From positions 496,001-560,000 of the forward strand of contig CATOSK010000006.1 in NCBI GenBank assembly GCA_951812535.1: 64,000 nt of DNA. The letters are read 5' to 3'. The notes beneath the pieces were generated by a model. The model had not been told where the DNA came from. It saw nothing but the letters and a program-made list of their open reading frames with translations, and searched no databases. Of the stretch, positions 18,051 through 26,552 are shown one piece after another (within the stretch, counting starts at the first letter, position 1; each line of letters starts with the position of its first letter). The stretch comes from an uncultured Dehalococcoidia bacterium (GTDB lineage Bacteria; Chloroflexota; Dehalococcoidia; Lucifugimonadales; UBA3495). Both the position numbers and the translations under genes were made by a program.

Positions 18051-18441
18051 GGATACACCTCGGTATATTGGGTATGTCGCTTGAATGTTTGGAGTAGAAC
18101 AGGGCGCGAGACCATTATAACTGCCACCGCGCAGAGCCTGCCCCCGCACATCCTTCTCTCCCGTCCTTCTCTCCCATCCTTCCCGCGCAGGCGGGAACCC
18201 ACCCCCGCGGCCCAGCAAGAGCCATCCCGCTCTGGCGGTTACACCCAGCGTTCCCCCGCGGCCCGGTGGCTCTCAGCATCGAATCCCCTCGCTGCTCCCC
18301 TCTCGCATTAACCGGCGGCATACGGCTGCCCCCTCCTGCTCATTCCCCATCGACATCTGCCGGTCTTCAAAAGACCCGGAAACCGGCTCCCCCGGGCTCA
18401 TGGCGTATTTCAGGTCAGGGTGAGATGATACAGATTATCTC
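18051..18441. other. Intergenic region with a dRS3-like inverted repeat
   Basis: This 391-base gap between divergent genes includes an inverted copy of the hairpin repeat around 18181-18196 (TCCCGCGCAGGCGGGA) and C-rich flanks. I see no gene in it. Confidence 0.55.
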
Positions 18442-18996
18442 ATGATGCGTGGTTTCAATAGTCGGAGGTCCATCCGGAGCGTAGCGCTTCAGGGCCGGCT
18501 GATTGACAGGAGGTTCCGGCGTCACTGGAGGAACTACCTGTTCCAATGCGTGCTCGCCACCCTGACACTGCTGGTAATCCTGTTGGTGGTCGATGTGGTG
18601 CTTCGGGCCGCCATAGTCGTCGCCATCGCATCCACCGCTTTCATCATATTCGTAGCTCCCCACAGCCAGGCATCCAGCCCCCGGCGAGTTATCGGAGGGC
18701 ACGTTGTAGCCGTGCTGGTCGGTTCGGTGGTGTCTCTCCTGTACCTGGTGCCCGGCTGGGGAGAAATGGCCATGACATCCAACCTAGCCCGCGATCTGAT
18801 GGCCGTGGTGTCCGTGGGCTTCAGCATCCTCTTAATGGTCCTGACCAACACCGAGCACCCGCCCGCAGCCGGCACCGCCCTCGGCCTGGGCGTCATCGGG
18901 TGGGACCCCTCCGCGGTCCTGTTCGTTCTGCTGGGAGTCATCACCCTGTCCGTCATCCACAAGCTCCTGCGTTCCCGCCTGCAGAACCTGCTCTGA
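18442..18996 (+). CDS. HPP family integral membrane protein
   Basis: This 184-residue protein has a basic N-terminal tail and about four hydrophobic segments. The defining motif is NTEHPPAAGTALGLG (about residues 134-148). HPP proteins are four-helix membrane proteins; some plant and cyanobacterial members transport nitrite. The substrate here is not known. The first two codons are both ATG; no strong Shine-Dalgarno site precedes them, so translation may start on a short leader. Confidence 0.88.
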   Translation: MMRGFNSRRSIRSVALQGRLIDRRFRRHWRNYLFQCVLATLTLLVILLVVDVVLRAAIVVAIASTAFIIFVAPHSQASSPRRVIGGHVVAVLVGSVVSLLYLVPGWGEMAMTSNLARDLMAVVSVGFSILLMVLTNTEHPPAAGTALGLGVIGWDPSAVLFVLLGVITLSVIHKLLRSRLQNLL

Positions 18997-19109
18997 CCCC
19001 CCGGCAGCCGCACCCCCACCAGCAGGACAAGCGCCTCGACGCTCCCTGTCCGTCCCGGCGTGATAGACTGATAGTATGGGGGGGCGTCCGTTCCCGCCCC
19101 TTGCTCTAA

Positions 19110-19172
19110 GGGTTACGCCCTCCGTCGCCAGAGTAGGTAACTCGTCCAAGGCTCCTTGGGCGCTCCGTCGAA
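19110..19172 (+). repeat. Dispersed ~60-bp repeat, copy D
   Basis: The sequence contains CCGTCGCCAGAGTAGGTAA, then CTCGTCCAAGGCTCCTTGGG and CGCTCCGTCG. It matches copies E and F closely. It lies in the leader of the UspA-cNMP gene. Confidence 0.75.
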
Positions 19173-19237
19173 CGGTTCCCCGGGGACCTCCTTTCCGGCA
19201 CGAAACTTTCGGACAATCTCTCCCGAGGAGGCACGAA

Positions 19238-20200
19238 ATGTACCACCGAGTGTTGCTCCCATTGGACGGTTCCCGCGAGTCCGAAGAGACCTTCGGCATG
19301 ATCCGGGAAGAGCTGGAACCCGGTGCCGAGGTCATCCTCCTCCAGGTAATCCCCCCCGCCAGGACCCAGCGCGTGGGCGGCCACATCATCATGGGGATCC
19401 AACAAGAAGAAGCCGACCGCATCGAGGCCCTCGGATACCTCAGGGCCGTCTCCCGCCGCCTCAGCGGCGCTGTTGGAGATGGAGGCTCCGGCAATTGGAG
19501 ATGCGAGGTCTCTGTTTCCAACTCCGTATCCGACGGCATAGTCAACGCCGCCCGATCCGGAAGCGCCGATCTCATCGCCATGTACACTCACGACCGGAAG
19601 CTGCTGGCCCGCCACGTCAAGACCAGCATCGCCAAGGAGGTCCAGCGCAAGGCTGACATCGACGTCAGGGTCTTCTGGTCCCATGAGCTTGAGGGGTACA
19701 CGCACGGGGACCGAATCGCCGCCGATGCCGCCTTTGACTTCCGCATCCTCAAGCAGGTGGATGTCTTCCGGGACCTTTCCGATGACCAGTTGGCCAAGGT
19801 GGCAGCCATCGGCGTCACCACCACCGTTCCCGCGGGCGACACCCTCGGACTGGGCGGCGAGTCCGGCGACCAGCTCTATGTCATCCTGGAGGGAGAGGCC
19901 CACCTCACCACTCACTCCGAGGTCGGAGAAATCTCCGTCCGCATCGCCCTTCCAGGCGAGGCGTTCCCCCTCGCCACCCTTCTCGGCTCCGGCACCCTCG
20001 TCACCTCGGGAAGAGCATTGACCGACATGCAGGTGTTGGCCATCCCCCGCTCCGAGTTGCTGGACCTCTGCTACCGGGAACCCGAACTGGGCATCCGCGT
20101 CTACGCATCGGTGGGCCGCCTTTTCTCCAACCGCTACGCCGAAACCCTGGCCCACGTCGCCATCGTCGCCGAAAGGGAACTCCGCGAGTCCAACGCCTAG
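19238..20200 (+). CDS. UspA domain fused to a cyclic-nucleotide-binding-like domain
   Basis: This 320-residue protein has a universal-stress-protein domain (about residues 1-150, beginning YHRVLLPLDGS) followed by a CRP-type effector-binding beta-barrel (about 165-300, with VFRDLSDDQLAKVA and GDQLYVILEGEA). The ATP-binding glycine pattern of UspA (GxxGxGG) is replaced by YTHDRKLLARHV. The phosphate-binding cassette of the cNMP domain lacks the usual arginine (GEAFPLATLLGSG). It therefore may bind neither nucleotide in the classical way. No DNA-binding helix-turn-helix is present. Start ATG 19238 follows GAGGAGG, a strong site. Confidence 0.85.
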   Translation: MYHRVLLPLDGSRESEETFGMIREELEPGAEVILLQVIPPARTQRVGGHIIMGIQQEEADRIEALGYLRAVSRRLSGAVGDGGSGNWRCEVSVSNSVSDGIVNAARSGSADLIAMYTHDRKLLARHVKTSIAKEVQRKADIDVRVFWSHELEGYTHGDRIAADAAFDFRILKQVDVFRDLSDDQLAKVAAIGVTTTVPAGDTLGLGGESGDQLYVILEGEAHLTTHSEVGEISVRIALPGEAFPLATLLGSGTLVTSGRALTDMQVLAIPRSELLDLCYREPELGIRVYASVGRLFSNRYAETLAHVAIVAERELRESNA

Positions 20201-20226
20201 CCCGCGGGACTGTCCACAGGACAAGC

Positions 20227-20260
20227 AAAAACCGGGGCCTCCGCGATGGGAGACCCCGGT
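20227..20260 (-). terminator. Rho-independent terminator of the Opp-type operon
   Basis: On the minus strand ACCGGGG-T-CTCC, a six-base loop and GGAG-G-CCCCGGT form a hairpin directly followed by a run of T. It sits about 40 bases after the stop of the last permease gene. On the plus strand it lacks a T-run. Confidence 0.8.
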
Positions 20261-20301
20261 CCCTCCTCCTCCAGCATCCCAGCCGGACGGGTTGCGGCAC
20301 C

Positions 20302-21219
20302 CTACCGCTGACGCAGCTTCGGATCGAACACGTCCCGCAAGGCGTCTCCCAACAGGTTGAACCCGAACACCACCACGAAGATGGCCAGCCCGGGGAATAT
20401 TGCCACCCAGGGAGCCGTCCGCACGTGCTCCTCCGCCGCGCGTTTCAGCATTCCGCCCCAGCTGGGAACGTCCGGCGGCACCCCAACACCCAGGAAGCTC
20501 AACGAAGCCTCGATGGTTATCGCCAGTCCCAGGTAGTAGGTTGCCACCACCAGCACGATCGCCATGCAGTTGGGCGCGATGTGCCGGAAGATTATCCGCT
20601 TCGACGACGCCCCCACGGCCGTGGCCGCCAGCACGTAGTCCAGTTCCTTTAGGCTCAACACCTGGGACCGGACGGTCCGCACCACCGGGGCCAGCATACC
20701 AATCACGATGGCGATGATCACGTTCTGCAACGATGACCCCAGCACCGCAACGATGGCCAGGGCGATGATCAGGCCTGGTAACGCCATCATCGAGTCCACC
20801 ACCCGCTGGAAGGACAAATCCACGTACTTTCCCGCGTAGGTCGTCGTCAGGGCCAGCACCGAGCCGATGACGATGCCGATGATCACGCTGCCGAACCCAA
20901 CGTACAGGGATATGCGCGCCCCGAATATCACCCGGCTCAGCACGTCCCGCCCCACGTGGTCTGTCCCCATGATGAACCCGGCGCTGGGCGGCTGGTGAAC
21001 GTTCTCCCTGCCCAATGTCTCCTTGGCCCCGTAGGGGGCCGCCAACGGAGCAAATATCGCCAGCAGGATCAGGAAAACCGTTATTGCTCCGCCCACCGCG
21101 CCCAGCGGCTTGGTGCGGGTAAACTTGACGGTCCAGTTCCACGAATTGACCGCAGGGTTCTTGATCATTGCCCCTGCCCCGGCTGCGGTCCGGACGCTGG
21201 CAGTTTCTTGTTCCAGCAT
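20302..21219 (-). CDS. Opp/Dpp-type ABC transporter permease (DppC-like)
   Basis: This 305-residue protein has an N-terminal cytoplasmic stretch, about six membrane helices and the inner-membrane component signature in LSLKELDYVLAATAVGASSKRIIFRHIAPN (EAA-like loop contacting the ATPase). The OppC_N-like region (VNSWNWTVKFTRTKPLGAVGG) identifies it as the DppC/OppC partner. It is the third gene of an operon after the binding protein and DppB-like permease; genes for the ATPase subunits DppD and DppF are not in the window. A 26-base perfect palindrome separates it from the DppB-like gene. Confidence 0.92.
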   Translation of the reverse strand: MLEQETASVRTAAGAGAMIKNPAVNSWNWTVKFTRTKPLGAVGGAITVFLILLAIFAPLAAPYGAKETLGRENVHQPPSAGFIMGTDHVGRDVLSRVIFGARISLYVGFGSVIIGIVIGSVLALTTTYAGKYVDLSFQRVVDSMMALPGLIIALAIVAVLGSSLQNVIIAIVIGMLAPVVRTVRSQVLSLKELDYVLAATAVGASSKRIIFRHIAPNCMAIVLVVATYYLGLAITIEASLSFLGVGVPPDVPSWGGMLKRAAEEHVRTAPWVAIFPGLAIFVVVFGFNLLGDALRDVFDPKLRQR

Positions 21220-21234
21220 TAAATCGTCTCCTGT

Positions 21235-21260
21235 GACCGGGCCCCGGCCGGGGCCCGGTC
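21235..21260. other. Perfect 26-bp intercistronic palindrome
   Basis: A GACCGGGCCCCGG arm is followed immediately by its inverse, with no spacer, between the two permease genes. It has no T-run, so it is more likely an mRNA-stabilising or processing hairpin than a terminator. Confidence 0.7.
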
Positions 21261-21286
21261 AAATTAACGGAAAGCCGGCCCCTGGC

Positions 21287-22246
21287 TTACTGGTAGCGGA
21301 TCCTTGGGTCCAGCACCCCGTAGAACAGGTCAATGATGAGGTTCAGGCCAAGCACCACCGCCGCAGTAAGAAGGATCACTGCCTGGATCACCACAAAGTC
21401 CCGGTGGATGATGCTCTCGATGAGGAACCTCCCCAGGCCGGGCACGACAAAGATGGTCTCGACGATGATCACGCCGCCCAGCAGACGGGCGAACTGGTAT
21501 CCCGAAACCGTCACCACTGGCAGTATTGCGTTCTTAAGCGCGTGCCGCCCTATTACCGACACCTCGTGCAGTCCCTTGGAGCGGGCCGTCCGCACGTAGT
21601 CCTCCCGCAGCACCTCCAGCATCGCCGAGCGCGTCACCCGGGCGGTGAACGCCAGGTCGTGGAAGGCGATGGCCAGCGCCGGGAAGATCAACTGCTTCAG
21701 GTTCAGCACCGGGTCTTCCCACAACGTGGCGTACCCCAGAGGCGGCAGCCAGTTGAAGAAGTATGCCAACCCGTAAATCATCAGGATCGCCAGCCAGAAG
21801 GTTGGCAGCGCAATCCCGATCAGCGATATTATCCGGCAAATGTAATCGGGAAGCGTGTCCTGCTTCACGGCCGACAGCACCCCCAGCGGCACCGCCATGA
21901 TAAAAGCCAGGACAAGGCCCATCACGGCCAATTGCACGGTCACCGCGAACTTGTCCTTCAGCTCGTCGATCACCGGCGTCTTGTACCAGATGGACGTCCC
22001 CAGGTCCCCCTGGAGGATGCCCCACACCCACGAGAAGTACTGGATGTGGATGGGGCGGTCCAGCCCCAGTTCACTGCGCAGCTTGGCGATGTCCGCCTCG
22101 GTCACCGCTCCCGCACCTTCCTCGCCCGTCAGGATGAACAGCGCCGTGTCCCCTGGAACAAGGAAGAACAGGACGAACACAATCAGCGTCGTGAGCAGCA
22201 GGGTTGGGATAAACAGGACGAATCGCCGGGCTATGTACTCTTTCAC
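21287..22246 (-). CDS. Opp/Dpp-type ABC transporter permease (DppB-like)
   Basis: This 319-residue protein begins MKEYIARRFVLFIPTLLLTT, the typical first helix of DppB/OppB. It has the conserved LGLDRPIHIQYFSWV segment and an EAA loop in TARSKGLHEVSVIGRHALKNA. About six membrane helices are visible. Together with the DppC-like permease it forms the channel of a peptide, nickel or opine-type importer. It lies between the binding-protein gene (153 bases upstream, with an intervening hairpin) and the DppC-like gene. Confidence 0.93.
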   Translation of the reverse strand: MKEYIARRFVLFIPTLLLTTLIVFVLFFLVPGDTALFILTGEEGAGAVTEADIAKLRSELGLDRPIHIQYFSWVWGILQGDLGTSIWYKTPVIDELKDKFAVTVQLAVMGLVLAFIMAVPLGVLSAVKQDTLPDYICRIISLIGIALPTFWLAILMIYGLAYFFNWLPPLGYATLWEDPVLNLKQLIFPALAIAFHDLAFTARVTRSAMLEVLREDYVRTARSKGLHEVSVIGRHALKNAILPVVTVSGYQFARLLGGVIIVETIFVVPGLGRFLIESIIHRDFVVIQAVILLTAAVVLGLNLIIDLFYGVLDPRIRYQ

Positions 22247-22348
22247 ACTCCCTCCCCGGGTTCAGGGTGTGCCGGTTAGCCATTGCCCCATCCCGGAAAC
22301 CAGCCGGAACGGGGCGTGGTTAATGCGTTATCGAGGCCTTTGTGTCTG

Positions 22349-22381
22349 GCAGGGAGACCCGTTGGTATGGAGTCTCCCTGC
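22349..22381 (-). other. Hairpin between binding-protein and permease genes
   Basis: GCAGGGAGAC pairs perfectly with GTCTCCCTGC around a 13-base loop and has no T-run. In transporter operons such hairpins commonly keep the binding-protein mRNA more abundant than the permease part; that role is inferred. Confidence 0.6.
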
Positions 22382-22399
22382 GATTGATTCCTGACGCCG

Positions 22400-24316
22400 C
22401 TATCGGATCGGGGGAGCGTCCCCGCCTGCCGGGGTAGCGTTCTCGTCCCACCAGATCTGGTCCCAGCGCCAGATGGTGTGGGGATGGTAGGGCGGCCGGA
22501 AGTTCTGGATGCGGTAGTCGATAGCGCCGGCCCGGCCCTGCCAGTACAGGACGATGTAGTGTCCATCACCTTCGTTGAGAATCTCGGCCATCTCCTGGTA
22601 GTAGCCCACACGCTTCTCAGCGTCCAATTCCCTGGCTTCCGCCTGCATCAACTCGTTGATCCTGGGGTGTTCCCAGTTGTGGGGGTTGCGCAGGGTGTCC
22701 TTGGCGTACCACTGCACCAGCACCGTCTGCGGCTCCAGGAAGTACAATCCGGTGCCGATGATGCTCAAGTTGTGGCTGGCGTCCCGCAGGTTGGCGTAGA
22801 AGGTGGCGCGGTCCTGCGACTGCAACGTGACGTCTATATTCAGCTTGTCCTTCAGCTGGGCGGCGACCAGCTCCGCCTCGGTGCGGCTCTGCTTGGCCTG
22901 GTCCACGTTGAAGGTCAGCTCGAACCCCTCACCGTACCCCGCTTCCGTCATCAGCCGCTTGGCTTCCGTCAGGTCATCCGCCAGCTTGGTGCCGTCGGCG
23001 TTGTACCGGAATCCCGGCAGAGCCATGATTTCTTCGTCGGTCTCCGCGTATCCGGGCGGGAAGTAGTTGCCCAAGATACCCTCGCCGGCAGCGGCGATTT
23101 CTGCGATCTCATTCCGGTCCATGGCCAGGTAGATCGCCTTGCGGACTCTTGGGTCGTCCAAGGGAGGCTTGTTGATGTGCATCCAGAACCCGCGGACACT
23201 GCCCGCGCCGCTGGCCACCGCCCGCATTTTCCCGTCCGTTTCCTTCTGAACCTGCAGCATGTCATGAAGGGTGGTGCCGCCCATCACCAGCCAGGCGTGG
23301 ACCTGTCCCGTCTTCATGCTGGCCAGGCGTCGGGCCGCGTCCTCAATCACGAAGACCCGGAACCCGTCGTAGAAGGGAATGGGGTTCATGAAGTAGTCGT
23401 CGTTGCGCTCGTACTCCCAGGAGTCACCCTTCTTCCAGTTTTTGAACCTCCACGGCCCCGATCCCACGTTGTTCTCGAAGCAGCAGTTCAGTTCGTCCTG
23501 GGTCTTGGTCTCGACCACGTGGCGGGCGTAGATCTTGTAGTAGTCCACCGCCAGCCATCCCAGGGCCGTTGACGAGGCGAACTTCAGCGGCATCTCTACC
23601 GTCCGGTCGTCCACCGCCGTCGCGGTGCCATGCTCGTAGAAGTCGCGGATGGCGGTGACCCGCCCACGGGTCACACCCTCTTGGGACATCCGGTCCACGC
23701 TGAACACGATGTCGTCGGCCGTAACGGGAACCCCGTCCTGCCAATTCGCCTCGTGGATATTAAAGGTCAGGGTCAGCCCGTCCTCCGAAATTTCCCAGCT
23801 TTTCGCCAGGTCCCCGATGATCTGCGAAGGATTGGTCGGGTCGTATTGGAGCAACTGGTTGAACCTGGGCCCCGACGGGAGCAGCACCGTCGTCGAACTG
23901 GCCCCGTAGTGCAGGTCCAGGAAGCCAGGGTTGGCCCGGTGAACGAAGTCGATCGTTCCGTTGTAGTGCTTTCCGGCGCCAATGCTGACCCACTCCGGGA
24001 CCTCTGCCTCGTAAACCCCTGGCACCGGGGTCGCCGCCACCACCGGGGTCGCCGTCGGCTCCGCCGCTGCGGCGGGGGCGGCGGGAGCCGCCGAGCCCGA
24101 AGAAGCTGCGGGGGCCTGCGCCGGTTCCTCTTTCTTCATCGCCGTGTCGGCCGGTGCCGCCGCCGGTTGTTGCTGCTGCGCCGCGGGAGCGGGTTCGGCC
24201 GGCTGGCTGTCCCCCGGGGTTTCCGCCGCCGTCCCGCAGGCCAAGGCAAACACTAACAATAATGCCATTGCAATGGAAATCGGTAGTTTGGGTAGCCAGG
24301 GCCGGTGAAACTTCAT
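22400..24316 (-). CDS. Extracellular solute-binding protein, family 5 (lipoprotein)
   Basis: This 638-residue lipoprotein has a signal peptide with lipobox LVFALAC (Cys at about 27), then an Ala/Pro/Gln-rich linker to about residue 105. The SBP_bac_5 fold follows, with WEISEDGLTLTFNIHEANWQDGVPVTADDI as the family signature. It captures a peptide or similar solute outside the membrane for the DppB/DppC-like permeases encoded downstream. A second, unlinked member of the family is encoded at 42031-43932. The leader upstream of the ATG is about 200 bases and AT-richer than its surroundings. Confidence 0.94.
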   Translation of the reverse strand: MKFHRPWLPKLPISIAMALLLVFALACGTAAETPGDSQPAEPAPAAQQQQPAAAPADTAMKKEEPAQAPAASSGSAAPAAPAAAAEPTATPVVAATPVPGVYEAEVPEWVSIGAGKHYNGTIDFVHRANPGFLDLHYGASSTTVLLPSGPRFNQLLQYDPTNPSQIIGDLAKSWEISEDGLTLTFNIHEANWQDGVPVTADDIVFSVDRMSQEGVTRGRVTAIRDFYEHGTATAVDDRTVEMPLKFASSTALGWLAVDYYKIYARHVVETKTQDELNCCFENNVGSGPWRFKNWKKGDSWEYERNDDYFMNPIPFYDGFRVFVIEDAARRLASMKTGQVHAWLVMGGTTLHDMLQVQKETDGKMRAVASGAGSVRGFWMHINKPPLDDPRVRKAIYLAMDRNEIAEIAAAGEGILGNYFPPGYAETDEEIMALPGFRYNADGTKLADDLTEAKRLMTEAGYGEGFELTFNVDQAKQSRTEAELVAAQLKDKLNIDVTLQSQDRATFYANLRDASHNLSIIGTGLYFLEPQTVLVQWYAKDTLRNPHNWEHPRINELMQAEARELDAEKRVGYYQEMAEILNEGDGHYIVLYWQGRAGAIDYRIQNFRPPYHPHTIWRWDQIWWDENATPAGGDAPPIR

Positions 24317-24517
24317 GGTGCCTCCTCCTGTGTGTCGGTAAGGGGTTTTAGCCGATTCGGGTCCGGCGCGGGGATCCTAAACCGTAACCAGCTTTGCTAG
24401 TTACGCAGTAAACATCAGCATTTTCGCCGATATCAGGCATTTCATATTCGGACTTAGAAACATTTGCGGATGTCCATGCCTTGGTTGTTTACGCATACCG
24501 AATATAGCTTGCGGCAA

Positions 24518-24544
24518 TTTATACTATCATTGTCAGCGTGTCAA
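24518..24544 (-). promoter_or_regulatory. Candidate promoter of the Opp-type operon
   Basis: On the minus strand TTGACA (24539-24544) and TATAAA (24518-24523) are separated by 15 bases, which is shorter than optimal. The ~200-base leader that would result includes a small TAACTAG-N-CTGGTTA inverted repeat near 24383-24403. Confidence 0.45.
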
Positions 24545-24676
24545 CCTTTGTGGAGAACACTGCCTCGGCAGGAAAAGCCACAGGCACCCCAAGCGCGGAA
24601 TGTTGCGGCGCGGGATACGGGATCGGACTTGGCTTGGCCTTTGCTGGGGTCTGCGCCGCTTTTACCGGCGGGGCTG

Positions 24677-26122
24677 TTATCGCGCCGTCTCCAGCGCGTA
24701 AAGCTTGCCATCGTGGGACGCGGCGTAGACAGTGCTGCCTATGGCCGTCGGACTACCGGCAATCGCCCCGCCCGTGCGGAACTGCCACCGCATTTCCCCA
24801 GACCCGGCATTCAGCGCGGCCAGGACGCCCGTTTCCGTCCCCACCAGCACCGTATCCCCGGCCACCGACGGCGCCGACGTGACCTTCTGTTCCAGGACCG
24901 TCGTCCAGACTTCATCCCCCGTCTCCAGCTCGAACGCCGACACCCGGCCTGACTGGCTGGACGCGTAAACTGTCTCTCCAGCCACTGCCGGAGAGTACGC
25001 GACCTCTCCGCCGAGGTCCTGCGCCCACACGCTCGCCCGCTGCACCGGAGGCGTGTTCGCCAAGCCCCAAACATAGAAGTTGGTCTTCCAGAAGAGGGAC
25101 GCCCCGTCCCAGAAGCGCGAGGTTTCTCCCCTGTCTATGGCCCACACCCGCCCTCCGTAGGAGCCAAAGTAGACCGTGTCCCCGTCAACCGCCGGCGCCC
25201 CCGGAGACCCCCGCCCCCGTCCGGCGTTGTAGACCAGTTGCTCCCGCCCAGTGTTCGCCTCCAGGACGTGGACCCGGCTGCTCTGGGATGCCACCACCAC
25301 CATCCCGTCCAAGTAGGAGACCGGCTCCGTAATCCATCCTCCGGTCTCGAACGTCCACAGCTCCTCCCCGGTGACCGCATCCAGAGCGTACAGCACGTTG
25401 TCCGCCGCCCCGATGAGCAAAGTGCCTTCCGCAACGATGGGAGACGCCAGCAAGGGATCGTCGAACTCCTTTTCCCAGCGGAGCCTTCCCGTCGCGTGTT
25501 CCAACGCGATCAACACTCCCGGCTTCAAGGTGAAGAACATCAGGTCGCCGGCGATGGCCGGCGTCGAGCTGGATGGCGCTCCCGTGGAATACTCCCAGAC
25601 CAGCCCCCCCGAACCTGCGTCCAGCGCCAACGCCCGCCCGTCCTCCGTGGCCAGGAACACCCTTCCCTGGTGCACTGCCGGGGACGAAACCAGCGCCTTG
25701 TTCGTTTGGAAAGTCCATTTCAGCGAGGGTTCCCCAGACACGGCGGCCGGAGAGGACCCAGAGTTGACCACATCCCGCCGCTCCAGCGGCCACGATTCTG
25801 CTGTCGCCGTCGCTGACAAAGACGTTGAAGGGAGAGGGGGGTCCGGCGCTAGTCCCAGCGCATCCCAGAAAACCCACAGTCCCAGCGCCAGCACCAGCGC
25901 CACCGTTACTCCGATGGGAATTGAACGGTGTATTCGCAGGTTGAGCCGCACCCGCCGCCCTCGCGCCTCTCCCTGCGGACGTGGAACGGTCGTCAGGCCG
26001 GAAAAGGAGCCGCACCCCGCGCACCTCTCGGTCTCGTCCACGGCGTTGACGTGACCGCAGTACCGGCACAGTCTTACGAGTTCGGTCAGGGGGTCGGAAC
26101 GGGATTGGGTTCCGCTGTCCAT
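24677..26122 (-). CDS. Zinc-ribbon membrane-anchored PQQ-like beta-propeller protein
   Basis: This 481-residue protein has an N-terminal zinc ribbon (CRYCGHVNAVDETERCAGC, about 19-37). One membrane helix follows (IPIGVTVALVLALGLWVFW, about 69-87), then seven or so PQQ/BamB-like repeats. The repeat marks are LALDAGSGGLVWEYSTG, YALDAVTGEELWTFETG, SAFELETGDEVWT and LAALNAGSGEMRWQFRTG. The propeller would lie outside the cell and the zinc ribbon inside. No quinoprotein catalytic residues can be assigned, so an assembly or scaffold role is as likely as an enzymatic one. It is a single gene. Confidence 0.87.
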   Translation of the reverse strand: MDSGTQSRSDPLTELVRLCRYCGHVNAVDETERCAGCGSFSGLTTVPRPQGEARGRRVRLNLRIHRSIPIGVTVALVLALGLWVFWDALGLAPDPPLPSTSLSATATAESWPLERRDVVNSGSSPAAVSGEPSLKWTFQTNKALVSSPAVHQGRVFLATEDGRALALDAGSGGLVWEYSTGAPSSSTPAIAGDLMFFTLKPGVLIALEHATGRLRWEKEFDDPLLASPIVAEGTLLIGAADNVLYALDAVTGEELWTFETGGWITEPVSYLDGMVVVASQSSRVHVLEANTGREQLVYNAGRGRGSPGAPAVDGDTVYFGSYGGRVWAIDRGETSRFWDGASLFWKTNFYVWGLANTPPVQRASVWAQDLGGEVAYSPAVAGETVYASSQSGRVSAFELETGDEVWTTVLEQKVTSAPSVAGDTVLVGTETGVLAALNAGSGEMRWQFRTGGAIAGSPTAIGSTVYAASHDGKLYALETAR

Positions 26123-26242
26123 AGCGATAGCGCACCGGTAGAATTGTCACACCTGCACTGCCGGAATAAGCGCCCGTCCGGGGCAGATGGACAGCTGGTT
26201 CGAATCAAAGGCAGGTCGGGGGATGGGAACGCTACTCTAAGA

Positions 26243-26384
26243 AACTATCTCAAAACGCACACTCCGAAACCAGAAGCCCGCGAAAGGAGAACGACCGGGG
26301 TCTGGATTCCTGCCTGCGCGGGAATGACGGGAGGGAAACGTGGGGGTCCCCGGCTACGCTCACTTGTTTTGAGATAGTTACTAA
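26243..26384. repeat. MITE-like element with dRS3-type core
   Basis: Terminal inverted repeats AACTATCTCAAAAC (26246-26259) and GTTTTGAGATAGTT (26367-26380) enclose about 100 bases. The centre carries GGGGTCTGGATTCC, the hairpin arm CTGCCTGCGCGG and GGAATGACGGG. No open frame of note is inside, so it would depend on a transposase in trans. Confidence 0.7.
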
Positions 26385-26385
26385 G

Positions 26386-26505
26386 GGTCGCCTGCTCCGT
26401 CGCCGGGGTGGGTAACTTGTCCAAGGCTCCTTGCAGGCTCTGTCGGTCGCCCGCTCCGTCGCCGGGGTGGGTAACTTGTCCAAGGCTCCTTGCAGGCTCC
26501 GTCCG
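26386..26505 (+). repeat. Dispersed ~60-bp repeat, copies E and F in direct tandem
   Basis: Two almost identical 60-base units (26386-26445 and 26446-26505) each contain GTCGCC-GGGGTGGGTAACTTG, then TCCAAGGCTCCTTGCAGGCTC. They directly abut the MITE-like element and lie downstream of the MFS gene and upstream of the PQQ-repeat gene. Confidence 0.9.
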
Positions 26506-26552
26506 ATTATAGTCTCCGGCCTTCCCCTGTCAAGGAAATCTGCCGATAGCCG

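Noticed and set aside
19106-21262. 718-codon minus-strand frame across the UspA-cNMP and DppC-like genes
   Set aside because: It overlaps two convincing genes and reads as low-complexity Gly/Arg sequence.
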